A stretch of DNA of 64,000 nt from positions 1-64,000 of the forward strand of contig JAJRQF010000120.1 of NCBI GenBank assembly GCA_024280375.1, given 5' to 3'. The first letter of the stretch is position 1. The number at the start of each line of letters is the position of its first letter. The DNA is from Alphaproteobacteria bacterium (GTDB lineage Bacteria; Pseudomonadota; Alphaproteobacteria; Rhizobiales; Rhizobiaceae). A program made the position numbers and the translations under genes. Shown one piece after another: positions 6,848 through 16,437 of this stretch. The notes below the pieces were generated by a model. It searched no databases, had not been told where the DNA came from, and saw nothing but the letters and a program-made list of their open reading frames with translations.

Positions 6848-9800
6848 TCATCTAAACAATTTTTTCACCATTGATTCGTATCCAACATCATGAAATGGTT
6901 CAGTAATTGGGTTTTGTATGAGTGTTCTAGTTTTATTTTTGGCTTTTTTGAGATGGGGGATGTTGCGTGTTTCAATTTTAGCATATTCAAGCATATGGTC
7001 GTTCATCTTCCATGTTAATGTGAAGCCTTCCTGATCCATCATCTCAATAACGGATTTGCTTACCGCGTTTTTTAGTTTGCGATCATAGGCCATCAATTGC
7101 CGTGTCAGATTAATTTCATTGGTGAGGTTGACCGGCATCCGATCCGCAGAAAGAATATTGAAGTGGTCAAGATCATTGCGTATCTGTTTGCGCTGCGGTG
7201 TGTGGAATTTTTCCAACAGGCATTTGACCTTGGCGCTGGACATTTTCTGCTCATCGACTATGCCCTGTTTTCGAAATCCGTTTCTTGGCGCTGTGTTAGC
7301 AAAAAGGTCTTTCAACAAAACATTTTCCTGGTAGGCAAGGCCAAGAGTTATGAAATATTTGTCGCGCTCCCAAAGACCTGCAAAATCGATTAACCGCGAG
7401 ATTATACGCATTAACAGCCGATGTAATTTCACATGATTTAGAAGTTTGACATGGGCTGAACTCTCTCGGTGGCTGACAATTGTTTGAACAAGGTTTCTAT
7501 ATTCATTGAGATCATTGTCGGTAAAAATATCCTTGCCAATGGCTTTCTTGTGCAGAGCTTTTCTGCGGGTTTGAGCGGATACAATATCGGAAGCTCCTCC
7601 TCCCTCACGTTTTCTTTCTAGCGATGCAACTTTTAACACATCTGAATGGGTGATTTTCAGATCGCCAATCAAATTTTTTATCAGCGGCATATGGCCAAAA
7701 CGCATAATTTCACGCAAGCCTCGCCTTGTGCCTGAAAGACGGCCAGATGCCTCATCATCAGGATCACAAAAAAGATCATTAAAATCTTTCGGGTTTTCAT
7801 ACAGATCACGGAAAGGTTGGATACTGATACCAACATTTTGGCCATCAAATTTGTCATCGTGCATTTTGATATAAAGGAGCAAAACTTCTCTTAGTTTTGC
7901 CACATCAGCATCCTTGTATTCTCCCAATTCAGCCTTGAACTCAAGGGCTCCCCATTTTCGGAATTGGTGAGCAAGCCGAACGATATCATCAACAGGTACC
8001 ATGTGCAGCAATAAATATATATATGCCAGCCATTGCTCTTCTTCCCGCGGCCGGGTGTTCGATGGCCGTGGCATGAGTGTTATGTTTGGCAAGGTATTGG
8101 AAACTTCACTTAGCTTAAGCAACCATCCCAGAGCGTTTTCTTCTACAAAGTCATGGAATGCCCGACCAATTACATCGCAACGAAAATGATCGATCCATTC
8201 TGCCTGTTCTTTGGCATTCTTACCGACACTTTCATAGGCATTTTGCACTCGCATTTCGCTAGCTGTTTCTGCCGTTAGGTTTTCAAGGAAGTCCTTGAGG
8301 GTTTCGTTTTCCACCAATCGCTCCATATCGGCCGCTTTGGAAAAAATCAGAGGGCGAGTTTTTTCGGTGCCGTTAATTCTGCGGGCTTTACTGGTTCCAA
8401 AAACGACGACCTTGTCTATAAGGCGGTTAATATAGTCATGTTTTTTGCTATTCAGCCAAAGCCTGAACGGGCCTTCATAAACCAATTTGAAGCCGGTATG
8501 CTTCGCCAACAAAGGTGTTTTTTCCAAGTCGACAGCTTTTCCAGGCATTGGTAATGTGCCAGCAGTCTTGCCATTACTGTCATGACTTTCCCGTTGACCG
8601 GTATTTTCCAGCCGTAGTAACAGGCGGTTGAATTTGGGTAAAACAATGTCGCAATCAGATGCTTGGTTAAGTAATTCAAGATATGCGTTCAGTTGATTTG
8701 GACCAGCGTAGGCATTCAATTGCGCACCTTCGCAAATGCCGTAGATCCGGCCTTTTAAATCTTCGCGGTCTTTGGCGAGGAAATCAGTAATAGCCTGTTG
8801 AATCGTTCTGTCACCCAATTGTTTTATATCATTTGAATTCAACGCTTCTTTCAGTTTGCTGACAAATCTTTTGCGGCCGCGAAAGTGAAAAACCTGGTTG
8901 CGAGATTTCCGCGCAATATTCATGGCAACATGTGCAAACTCTGCCATGTCTTCAATTTTTTTAGTGAATTGTGATGCAGAGGCACCAAACAGAACTTTTA
9001 GGTGGTTGGACAAATATGTTTTGCCCCATGCTTCTCCTGCTGCTCTTTGCATAGTTGGCATGTCACCCAACATATCACCCTCAATATTATCAAAGGGATC
9101 CACCCAAGCCTTTAGTGTACGCCCTGCTTGGCTGATAGTGTTTCTCCAAACGCGGACAAATGCTTCCGAGCGTTTGATCTCTGCCTGGCCTTCACTGGTC
9201 CAGTAATTACTGTTTTCGATGCCATGTTGCAGAACTAGCCCAACTCCCATTCGCTCAATAGATGAGCTTTCGTCTTCCAGTCGCGCAGCTTCATAGTGCA
9301 TTATGCGGCCCAATCTGATGAGACCGTTGACATCCCGGTTTTTATTTTTTTTGCCCAGTAGACTAATCAGTGCGCGATTGTTTTTTGGTAAAATATTGAT
9401 GAGTGTCTTTTTCTTCGTTCCTCGAAGCAGTCGTTTGTAATATGGCTTGATTTCATCATACAAATTTAACAAGCCTTTTTGGGTTTCTCTAATATCCTGT
9501 CGCTTAAAAACCCCTCCGGTTTTGGTTTGAAATTGATTCTTATAATGAGCAAATATAATCTCACCAACTTCACTGGCCCAGATTTTGCGGCTCCCGCGCT
9601 CCTGATTTTCAAGCCATTCATTTTGTAGATAAATTTGTTCTGCTAGGTCACTATTTTTTCTTAATGCCGCTTCATCAGAATTTGACCATGAATGCGTAAC
9701 CTGTTTATCGCGGGGTTTCAGAACATTGTTTTCAATAGATTTTGCCCTTGATTCAATCAGGCCGACTTTATGGGATGAGCGACGTTTAGTTCCAATTATG

Positions 9801-10306
9801 GTAAGTTCGTCATTGTGAAGGTGGCTCTCTATATTCTTTGCAACTTTGTTGTTGTTGATGGCCGCTTCGTCCACATCTCCGCAAAACGTTGTAAACCAAC
9901 GTCCCTTGATATTAGGAATGTAATCACCAGAATCATCGGGAGTCTGTTTATAAGGATGAAGTTTCCAATCCCATGTTTCTTGCAGTGTGATAATATCGTT
10001 GGCGATGGATTCTCTGTTTTTTAGAATCTTCCAGCAGGCTGCGCCTAGATATATGCGAGCATTATATTGCGTGGTGGTCGGTTTTTTATCTGGTTTCGGT
10101 TTTTTGATGATTTTGTCAATAGCGGATATCCATTGGGCAATCAGCAAATTGGGGTTTTCATCAGCGAATTTGGGAATATCTTGCTCTAAACTGCTGTTTT
10201 CTGATTTTGCTTTCAGGAATGCGGTGTTCTTTCGGTTGTTTCGTAATATCAGTTTGCGTTTATTGTCTTTGGTTCTGGTTGTGCCATATGGATTGGTAAC
10301 ATGCAT
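6848..10306 (-). CDS. cas13a: Cas13a (C2c2), type VI-A RNA-guided RNase
   Basis: This 1152-aa single effector should bind crRNA, process the precursor and cleave target and bystander RNA. Two HEPN active-site motifs of the form R-x4-H are present: RNQVFH at residues 469-474 and RNDLDH at 1043-1048, the latter followed by FNIL as in other Cas13a proteins. The spacing (one central, one near the C-terminus) and the length fit Cas13a (about 1100-1400 aa) and not Cas13b, whose motifs lie at the two ends. The N-terminal ~120 residues are basic and probably contact RNA. The start has a good AAGGGG site 8 bp upstream. The array follows 164 bp downstream on the same strand. Identification rests on motifs, layout and repeat type, not on an alignment. 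Confidence 0.93.
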   Translation of the reverse strand: MHVTNPYGTTRTKDNKRKLILRNNRKNTAFLKAKSENSSLEQDIPKFADENPNLLIAQWISAIDKIIKKPKPDKKPTTTQYNARIYLGAACWKILKNRESIANDIITLQETWDWKLHPYKQTPDDSGDYIPNIKGRWFTTFCGDVDEAAINNNKVAKNIESHLHNDELTIIGTKRRSSHKVGLIESRAKSIENNVLKPRDKQVTHSWSNSDEAALRKNSDLAEQIYLQNEWLENQERGSRKIWASEVGEIIFAHYKNQFQTKTGGVFKRQDIRETQKGLLNLYDEIKPYYKRLLRGTKKKTLINILPKNNRALISLLGKKNKNRDVNGLIRLGRIMHYEAARLEDESSSIERMGVGLVLQHGIENSNYWTSEGQAEIKRSEAFVRVWRNTISQAGRTLKAWVDPFDNIEGDMLGDMPTMQRAAGEAWGKTYLSNHLKVLFGASASQFTKKIEDMAEFAHVAMNIARKSRNQVFHFRGRKRFVSKLKEALNSNDIKQLGDRTIQQAITDFLAKDREDLKGRIYGICEGAQLNAYAGPNQLNAYLELLNQASDCDIVLPKFNRLLLRLENTGQRESHDSNGKTAGTLPMPGKAVDLEKTPLLAKHTGFKLVYEGPFRLWLNSKKHDYINRLIDKVVVFGTSKARRINGTEKTRPLIFSKAADMERLVENETLKDFLENLTAETASEMRVQNAYESVGKNAKEQAEWIDHFRCDVIGRAFHDFVEENALGWLLKLSEVSNTLPNITLMPRPSNTRPREEEQWLAYIYLLLHMVPVDDIVRLAHQFRKWGALEFKAELGEYKDADVAKLREVLLLYIKMHDDKFDGQNVGISIQPFRDLYENPKDFNDLFCDPDDEASGRLSGTRRGLREIMRFGHMPLIKNLIGDLKITHSDVLKVASLERKREGGGASDIVSAQTRRKALHKKAIGKDIFTDNDLNEYRNLVQTIVSHRESSAHVKLLNHVKLHRLLMRIISRLIDFAGLWERDKYFITLGLAYQENVLLKDLFANTAPRNGFRKQGIVDEQKMSSAKVKCLLEKFHTPQRKQIRNDLDHFNILSADRMPVNLTNEINLTRQLMAYDRKLKNAVSKSVIEMMDQEGFTLTWKMNDHMLEYAKIETRNIPHLKKAKNKTRTLIQNPITEPFHDVGYESMVKKLFR

Positions 10307-10671
10307 TCTGTTCCCCTTTTATCTGCACTTTGAATTGCCAGATTGTTTATCAAATTAACTTAGTTTTGAAATGAGGATAAAGACTAGCTGCGCTGTAGTT
10401 AGGTTGCAACTTTGGCGTGGAATTCTTTGTTAATTATCTAGACTCTGAATGAGTGGTTTTCTTAAATTGGCGGATGCGAAGCCTAGATTTCAAGAGGAAT
10501 AACGGCAGAAAAGAGCCAAGTTCTGCAAGTTATTCTGGTGTTTTTCAAAATTAAAGAATTTGTATTTTTTTTAAAACTGTCTGTATAAGCCTATGAATTA
10601 AAGGGTTTTTCGCGGATTTATAAGTACTGGAATAACGCGATGATCCAAAGCAACGCTTATTGGCTTATAGC
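10307..10671. other. Upstream region of cas13a, no gene
   Basis: These 365 AT-rich bp lie between the cas13a start and the next gene, both on the minus strand. They must contain the cas13a promoter if the gene is not co-transcribed from upstream. I see no further ORF with a ribosome site, no CRISPR repeat-like sequence and no clear terminator. Confidence 0.4.
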
Positions 10672-11958
10672 CTATTTGCCCTTTCGCGAGATCCGCTGCT
10701 CGAGATTGCGAAAGGCATCGTGTATCTTGGCATTAAGTTCGCTAAACGCGACCATGTTGGTATTGTGCCCAGTTCCAACTCGATTACGTATAACCGGTAA
10801 CTTAAACTGCCCCAAATTTCTGTCGGCAGCCAGATGTTTGCGATGTGTAATGTTCTCAATTCTGAATTGTTCTCGTTGATAATTGGCAACTCCCATCTTC
10901 ATAAATATATCCAACAATGGCATTTCAGCCTCTGCTGTGGTGGTGTCAATTTTGTTTTTTCTGGCGGTCAACTGGGGTAATGTAATGAGCCGAAACTCAA
11001 AATACTCTCTGCGAAGCTTTCTAAACTGAAACTTTCGTAAACTCTCAAATGTTGTGATATTGAGTTTTCTTAACGCTTCGCCTTTGAGTGTCACTTCAAT
11101 GCGCGAGCGTTTCATCGCCTCATCAAACGGATCGGCTTGGCCAGAATTTGGATTACGGTGGTCAGCTACTTTTTCCATAATTTTCATTCTGGCATCGGCT
11201 GCGTAATTCCCAACGCTTATTGTTTTGTCTACACGTATCTCATCTTTAATCTCTCCTCGAGATATTGGCGTTTCAATATCATTCAATTCTGGAAATATTT
11301 GATCTAGGCGACGAACACCGCTGACGCCGCTCCATCTACGTCTAATAAAACTTCCCTGTTTTTTAATAACGCGAATTGCATAAAATTTTTTGTTCATCAT
11401 TCCTTCTGGCGGCAGATAATGTCTTGCAAGCAGGCCCACCATTTGTTGTCTTGCTGTTTCACCGCCCATGTGAGAATAAAAATCAACACTGATCTCAATT
11501 TCGCGAATGTTGATCTTCTTTATGCCTTTAAGATAACCAGAAAGACTGGCTAAAGGAATTGATGCGATTTTTTGCAAATTTGGATCTTGTATTCTGACTA
11601 TGTATTTTTCTGGTTCAAAACCAAACCCTCCTTGTTGATCCATCCACGGGTTGCGTGAACTGACAGAACGCAAAACTTCATAGATTTTCCAAAATTCTCT
11701 TGGTCCATGAGTTTCGATTTCAAGAACGACATAATCAATAACTGCCTTGCAACGATAGTTTTTGATATCAATTATTGGTATTAATGCACACCTGTCCGCC
11801 AATCGTTTCTGTTCATTTTTGCCATGAACCGAATGGGCGATTAGCTTTTTATAATGAAGTTCAAGCGCCGGTTCCTGATCTTCGCGTGGAAGTATGGCAG
11901 TAAATTCGCCTTTGTATATCTTATCGTAGGCGGTTGTTGCGGCGCTGGATGTGGTCAT
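10672..11958 (-). CDS. Possible replication-initiator-like protein (Rep_trans type)
   Basis: This protein is about 428 aa, with its ATG at 11958; a TTG at 11970 is also possible, and no clear ribosome site is seen. Several segments recall phage and plasmid replication initiation factors of the Rep_trans class: an early IDYVVLEIETHG strand, INIREIEISVDFYS, then TISVGNYAADARMKIMEK followed by SRIEVTLKG, the arrangement usually seen as a glycine/arginine motif, a KxYdK motif and an R-x-E strand. The tail is basic. If correct it could support replication of an excised island. It precedes cas13a on the same strand with a 365-bp gap, so a direct role in CRISPR is not implied. The assignment is tentative. 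Confidence 0.4.
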   Translation of the reverse strand: MTTSSAATTAYDKIYKGEFTAILPREDQEPALELHYKKLIAHSVHGKNEQKRLADRCALIPIIDIKNYRCKAVIDYVVLEIETHGPREFWKIYEVLRSVSSRNPWMDQQGGFGFEPEKYIVRIQDPNLQKIASIPLASLSGYLKGIKKINIREIEISVDFYSHMGGETARQQMVGLLARHYLPPEGMMNKKFYAIRVIKKQGSFIRRRWSGVSGVRRLDQIFPELNDIETPISRGEIKDEIRVDKTISVGNYAADARMKIMEKVADHRNPNSGQADPFDEAMKRSRIEVTLKGEALRKLNITTFESLRKFQFRKLRREYFEFRLITLPQLTARKNKIDTTTAEAEMPLLDIFMKMGVANYQREQFRIENITHRKHLAADRNLGQFKLPVIRNRVGTGHNTNMVAFSELNAKIHDAFRNLEQRISRKGK

Positions 11959-12526
11959 TGTGGAAACCAATTGTCAAAATGGAGCAAGAAGTAATGAATA
12001 GGTTGTTGAAAGTTATAAAATTGATAAATAATATGGGTAACAAAATACATCGGTAAGAGTTGTTGCAATAATCATAAATAAGTCTGTCGGCGTAAGAATG
12101 CTGCTAATTTGGGTAATGAAGCCCTCTGGCGCGGTTCTTTTGTTTTGTGAGAACTGCCAGCCCTGCATCACACCTCTCACGCGGCGTCTGTGTCGGTTTC
12201 AGGTGATAGCGAAGTCCTAGAGGGAATAGCTCCTATATAGATCATGGTCGTTTGAAACGGATTGGCATCGGAATTTAGCGCCCATCCCCTTTGCGGCAAA
12301 ACGTGAGTGACACATAATGCCGTCGCTGGTCGGTTTCAAACGGCTTCTCAAAATGGGTGGAATTGTTATGGCGCGATCTGGTTGGTCAAATTATTTGGGC
12401 AGCTGCGCCAGTCTTTAACAATCCTCGACTGTATCGTTCAGGCCCGCTAGACTACTGCTATATTTTAAGGGAATCGGCGGCGTGTGAAGCCATCGTTTCA
12501 TATTAGACAGAGAAAATTCATCTGCC
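11959..12526. other. Intergenic divergent control region
   Basis: These ~570 bp lie between divergently transcribed genes. They contain a widely spaced inverted repeat, CGTTTGAAAC (12249-12258) and GTTTCAAACG (12333-12342). It lies about 190-280 bp before the methyltransferase gene and may be a regulatory site. I see no supportable gene or RNA. Confidence 0.4.
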
Positions 12527-15316
12527 ATGAACGCTGTTGAGATTGAAGAAGCCGTATCGGCGCTGGCGGTAGAGCCGTTCAACCGGCGGGATTTTGCCTA
12601 TGATTTTCTAACCGCCTTTGGCAATAAGGCTACCACCATCAAGCGGCTGCGGGCGGGGTCTTCCAACTCATCTGACATTGAAGATGGCGTGTTGCAGCGC
12701 AACAATATTCACATTGCCACCTGTGATGAGGGAAGGGTTCGCGAAACGCTTGATCAGCTACGCCAAAGCCCGAAGACCACCAAGGCCAAAGCAAAGTTCA
12801 TTCTCGCAACCGACGGCGAATATCTGGAAGCAGAGGAGGTCGGTTCCGGTGAGATGATCGCCTGTGATTATCCCAAATTTGCTGATCATTTTGGTTTTTT
12901 TCTGCCCTTGGCGGGCATATCCAACGTAAAACAGATTGCCAATAATCCGTTTGATATCAAGGCTACCGGACGGTTAAATAAACTTTATGTTGAGCTGCTG
13001 AAAGAAAATGAAGACTGGTCCAGCGATGAGCGACGTCAAGACCTCAACCATTTTATGGCGCGGCTGATATTCTGTTTCTTTGCCGAGGATACCGGCATTT
13101 TCAATGGTGATGATTTGTTTACCGCCACCATTGAACAGATGGCCGATAGCACCAACACCCATGAGGTTATTGCCGAACTGTTTCGTGCCATGAACACCAG
13201 GCCGGAAGATCACAAAGCGGCAGGCATCAAATCCTGGGCCGATGGCTTCCCCTATGTTAATGGCGGCTTGTTTGGTGAAAACCCACAAGAGGCGGGGAAG
13301 GTCGGAGGCCTGACGGGGAACAAACAAAGCGTACCGCGCTTCTCGCGCATGGCGCGTTCCTATTTGTTGAATACCGGCAATCTGGATTGGACGGCGATCA
13401 ACCCGGATATTTTCGGTTCGATGATTCAGGCCGTGGCGGATGATGACGAACGTGGCTCGCTAGGCATGCACTATACCTCGGTGCCGAATATTCTGAAATT
13501 GCTCAATCCGTTGTTTTTGGATGATTTGCGTGAGCAGTTGGAAAAGGCCGGAGATAACGCCCGCAAGCTGAATAATCTGCGCAAGCGCATGTCCAATATC
13601 CGTGTTTTCGATCCGGCCTGCGGCTCCGGCAATTTTCTGGTGATTGCCTATAAGGAAATGCGAGCGATTGAGGCGGAATGCAATAAAAGGGTCAATGATG
13701 CGACACGAAAATCCATCATTCCGCTGACCAATTTTCGCGGCATCGAATTGCGCGATTTTCCAGCGGAAATTGCCCGTCTGGCGCTGATCATTGCCGAATA
13801 TCAATGCGATGTTACCTATCGCGGTCAACGCGATGCGTTGATGGAGTTTTTGCCGCTTGATGCCAGAAACTGGATTACCTGCGGCAATGCCTTGCGGCTC
13901 GACTGGTTGTCGATCTGCCCACCCACCGGGCAGGGGGTTAAGCACCGGTCCGAAGACCTGTTTCACACACCGTTGGAACAGGCGGAAATTGATTTCGAAA
14001 ACGAGGGCGGCGAAACCTATATTTGCGGCAATCCGCCCTATTTGGGCAGCACCTGGCAATCGAAAGCGCAGAAAGAAGATTTGAAAGCCATATTTGAGGG
14101 CCGCACCAAACAATGGAAGTCGCTTGATTATGTCTCGGGTTGGTTCATGAAAGCCGCCGATTATGGCACCCACACCAATGCGGTTTCCGCTTTTGTCTCG
14201 ACTAATTCGATCAATCAGGGGCAGCAGGTGCCGATCCTCTGGCCATTGATTTTTGGCACCGGTCACGAGATCGTATTCGCCCATACCAGTTTTAAATGGG
14301 CCAATCTCGCCAGCTATAATGCCGGTGTAACGGTGGTGATTGTCGGCATTTCCAACCATGCAGGCAAAATGCGGCAACTGTTTTCTGAAGCAGATGACGG
14401 CAAGGTGATTGTCAAAGAGGCAGAGAATATCTGTGCTTATCTGGTGGCGGCGAATAACATTATCGTTAATTCTATTTCTCGAACTCCGGGGAGTAGAGCC
14501 CCTATGGTTTGGGGAAATAAGCCAACAGACGGTGGCAATCTTGTTCTTTCTTCTATTGAAAAATCTGATCTTGTTAATAAGGCTCCCAAAACTAGGAATT
14601 TCATTAAGCATTACTTTGGTGCCGCGGAATTTATTCGAGGATTAGAGAGGTTTTGCATTTGGGTTAATGATGATGAAGTTGAATTTGCTACCAATATCCC
14701 AGAACTTAGAACCAGATTTGAGTTGGTGAGAGAGTTTCGAGCGAACAGTAAGGCCGCAGAAACAAGACCCGCCGCCAGCTATCCTCATCGATTTCGGCAA
14801 ATTCAATCTGTGGCCGAGAAATACTCCATGATTATGCCACAAGTTAGTTCAGAAAGTCGTCAGTACCTACCAATTGGATTGTTGCCCCAAAATTCAATCG
14901 TCTCAAATCTTGCTTTCGCACTATATGATGCCCCATTGTGGAATATGGCGCTGATTGCCTCGCGCATTCATCTGGTGTGGATTGCCACCGTCTGCGGTAA
15001 GCTGAAAACAGATTTTCGCTATTCCAACACCCTTGGTTGGAACACGTTTCCGGTTCCCAAATTAACCGAGAAAAACAAGGCCGATCTTACCCGTTGCGCC
15101 GAGGATATTTTGCTGGCCCGCGAGGCGCATTTCCCGGCGACTATTGCCGACCTCTACAAACCCGACTTCATGCCTGAAGACCTGCGCCGCGCGCATGAAA
15201 AAAACGATGAAACCCTTGAACGCATCTATATCGGTCGTCGTTTTAAAAACGATACCGAACGGCTGGAAAAACTGTTTGAAATGTATGTAAAAATGACGGG
15301 GGGAGGGACGAATTGA
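12527..15316 (+). CDS. Class I DNA methyltransferase, MmeI/YeeA-like
   Basis: This 929-aa protein probably methylates adenine in a specific DNA site. Motif I, FDPACGSGNF, lies at about residues 361-370 and the N6-adenine catalytic motif NPPY at about 502-505. The N-terminal part (DFLTAFGNKATTIKRLRAG onward) and the helical spacer resemble the MmeI/YeeA family, and the region after NPPY should carry target recognition. In single-chain members such as MmeI the N-terminus has a PD-(D/E)XK nuclease; I do not see a convincing E-x-K there, so this may be a methyltransferase-only member. It opens a plus-strand block that ends with a helicase and a GIY-YIG nuclease, which may supply restriction. Confidence 0.85.
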   Translation: MNAVEIEEAVSALAVEPFNRRDFAYDFLTAFGNKATTIKRLRAGSSNSSDIEDGVLQRNNIHIATCDEGRVRETLDQLRQSPKTTKAKAKFILATDGEYLEAEEVGSGEMIACDYPKFADHFGFFLPLAGISNVKQIANNPFDIKATGRLNKLYVELLKENEDWSSDERRQDLNHFMARLIFCFFAEDTGIFNGDDLFTATIEQMADSTNTHEVIAELFRAMNTRPEDHKAAGIKSWADGFPYVNGGLFGENPQEAGKVGGLTGNKQSVPRFSRMARSYLLNTGNLDWTAINPDIFGSMIQAVADDDERGSLGMHYTSVPNILKLLNPLFLDDLREQLEKAGDNARKLNNLRKRMSNIRVFDPACGSGNFLVIAYKEMRAIEAECNKRVNDATRKSIIPLTNFRGIELRDFPAEIARLALIIAEYQCDVTYRGQRDALMEFLPLDARNWITCGNALRLDWLSICPPTGQGVKHRSEDLFHTPLEQAEIDFENEGGETYICGNPPYLGSTWQSKAQKEDLKAIFEGRTKQWKSLDYVSGWFMKAADYGTHTNAVSAFVSTNSINQGQQVPILWPLIFGTGHEIVFAHTSFKWANLASYNAGVTVVIVGISNHAGKMRQLFSEADDGKVIVKEAENICAYLVAANNIIVNSISRTPGSRAPMVWGNKPTDGGNLVLSSIEKSDLVNKAPKTRNFIKHYFGAAEFIRGLERFCIWVNDDEVEFATNIPELRTRFELVREFRANSKAAETRPAASYPHRFRQIQSVAEKYSMIMPQVSSESRQYLPIGLLPQNSIVSNLAFALYDAPLWNMALIASRIHLVWIATVCGKLKTDFRYSNTLGWNTFPVPKLTEKNKADLTRCAEDILLAREAHFPATIADLYKPDFMPEDLRRAHEKNDETLERIYIGRRFKNDTERLEKLFEMYVKMTGGGTN

Positions 15317-15381
15317 GCCTGGCAATTTTTCAAGGTTCTTCCTTGTGGGGCGAATTACATATGGGATATGTGCCTTGTTCC

Positions 15382-15540
15382 TACCTCCTCCTTGTGGGGA
15401 GGTCGAAGGTGGCTTTGCCAGCTTCGGGTGGGGGTAATGTTGTCAAAATTCAACTAAATTAAATGGCTGGTGAGAGCACTACCCCCACCCGCATCAGCTG
15501 CGCTTTACTTGCTTCTGCGACCTCCCCACAAGGGGGAGGT
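15382..15540. repeat. Imperfect inverted-repeat element
   Basis: The left arm (15382-15438) contains TTGTGGGGAGGTCG and GGGTGGGGGTAAT. The right arm (15478-15540) contains the complementary order, ACTACCCCCACCC and CGACCTCCCCACAAG. The arms are ~57-63 bp with some mismatches and ~40 bp lie between them. It occupies most of the gap between the methyltransferase and the toxin-antitoxin genes and looks like a dispersed intergenic palindrome, perhaps a MITE-like insertion. No gene is seen in the rest of 15317-15667. Confidence 0.65.
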
Positions 15541-15667
15541 TGAGACCTTCAACCCCTTCGTAGCCAGCCTTTGCAGGGAGTGCGCAGTAAGGGGAGAAGA
15601 AAAAGCATACAGAAAAACTAGTGTGCAAATTTATGCGCATGATGTATGCATATGGAAAGGAGTTTTC

Positions 15668-15901
15668 ATGCGATCATCATCATCAAAAAAGCCAACCAAC
15701 CTGTCTTTGGATCAGGCGCTGTTAAAAGAAGCCAGAGAATTGGGTGTAAACCTTTCCCGCGCGGCTGAAGCTGGTCTTCAGTGGGAAGTTGCAAATGCCA
15801 AAGCCAGGCAATGGAAACGCGAAAACGCGCAGGCGATTGAAGGCTACAACCAGTATATTGCGGAGCACGGCTTGCCTCTTGCCAAATACAGGCGGTTTTA
15901 A
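15668..15901 (+). CDS. ccdA: CcdA-type antitoxin
   Basis: This 77-aa protein starts at the ATG at 15668 behind a GGAAAGGAG site. The N-terminal part (KPTNLSLDQALLKEARELGVNLSRAAEAGL) fits the ribbon-helix-helix DNA-binding domain of CcdA. The C-terminal YNQYIAEHGLPLAKYRRF is the typical toxin-neutralising tail. Its stop overlaps the toxin start by one base, so synthesis is coupled. It should bind CcdB and repress the operon. Confidence 0.88.
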   Translation: MRSSSSKKPTNLSLDQALLKEARELGVNLSRAAEAGLQWEVANAKARQWKRENAQAIEGYNQYIAEHGLPLAKYRRF

Positions 15902-16197
15902 TGTCGAAATACAACGCCTACAAAAATCCAGATGGCAACGGCTATTTACTGGATGTGCAAAGTGATATTTTGGAAGATATGGAAACGCGGGTGGTTGTTC
16001 CCCTATTGCCCGCATCCTTAACCCCACCGGCCACGCGCCTTAACCCGGTATTTGAAATAGATGGTAAGGATTATATCATGCTGACCCAGGCGCTTGCAGC
16101 CTTTCCTGCAAGTTTACTTAAATCGCCTGTCGCCAATTTTGCCGACCGTTTTGATGAGATAACCAACGCCCTTGATATGCTTTTTCAAGGTTATTGA
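15901..16197 (+). CDS. ccdB: CcdB-type gyrase toxin
   Basis: This 98-aa protein matches the CcdB fold by order of segments: YNAYKNPDGNGYLLDVQSD, VVVPLLP, LNPVFEIDGKDYIMLTQ and the C-terminal FADRFDEITNALDMLFQGY helix. Members poison DNA gyrase when the antitoxin is lost. It stabilises the island or the neighbouring restriction-like genes, in whose operon region it sits. The 240 bp that follow hold no gene I can support. Confidence 0.88.
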   Translation: MSKYNAYKNPDGNGYLLDVQSDILEDMETRVVVPLLPASLTPPATRLNPVFEIDGKDYIMLTQALAAFPASLLKSPVANFADRFDEITNALDMLFQGY

Positions 16198-16437
16198 AAA
16201 TAGTTGCCATAGAGATTTATCAGGACCAAACCCGTTCTTTCTGTTCACGATATCTATCAATAATCGGCGTGTAGTTTCTTCATTACGAATATCCTTAATT
16301 AAGAAACACGGGCAGTTTTTGATATTGGTAATGAGCAATGTCAGAAACCCCGTTGAATTTTGATGTAATCCTTGCGCAAGATGAGCAATTTGATATAAGA
16401 AACATACTATGTAAAAAAACTTAGGGTTTTCTGACAT

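Noticed and set aside
3455-10306. Type III CRISPR system, because RT-Cas1 is most often found there
   Set aside because: No cas10, csm/cmr or cas6 genes are present; the only large effector has two HEPN motifs and the repeat has the Cas13a handle.
13460-14611. Long minus-strand ORF (383 codons) opposite the methyltransferase gene
   Set aside because: It is a shadow of the plus-strand frame; the plus strand has clear motifs and the antisense product has no recognisable features.
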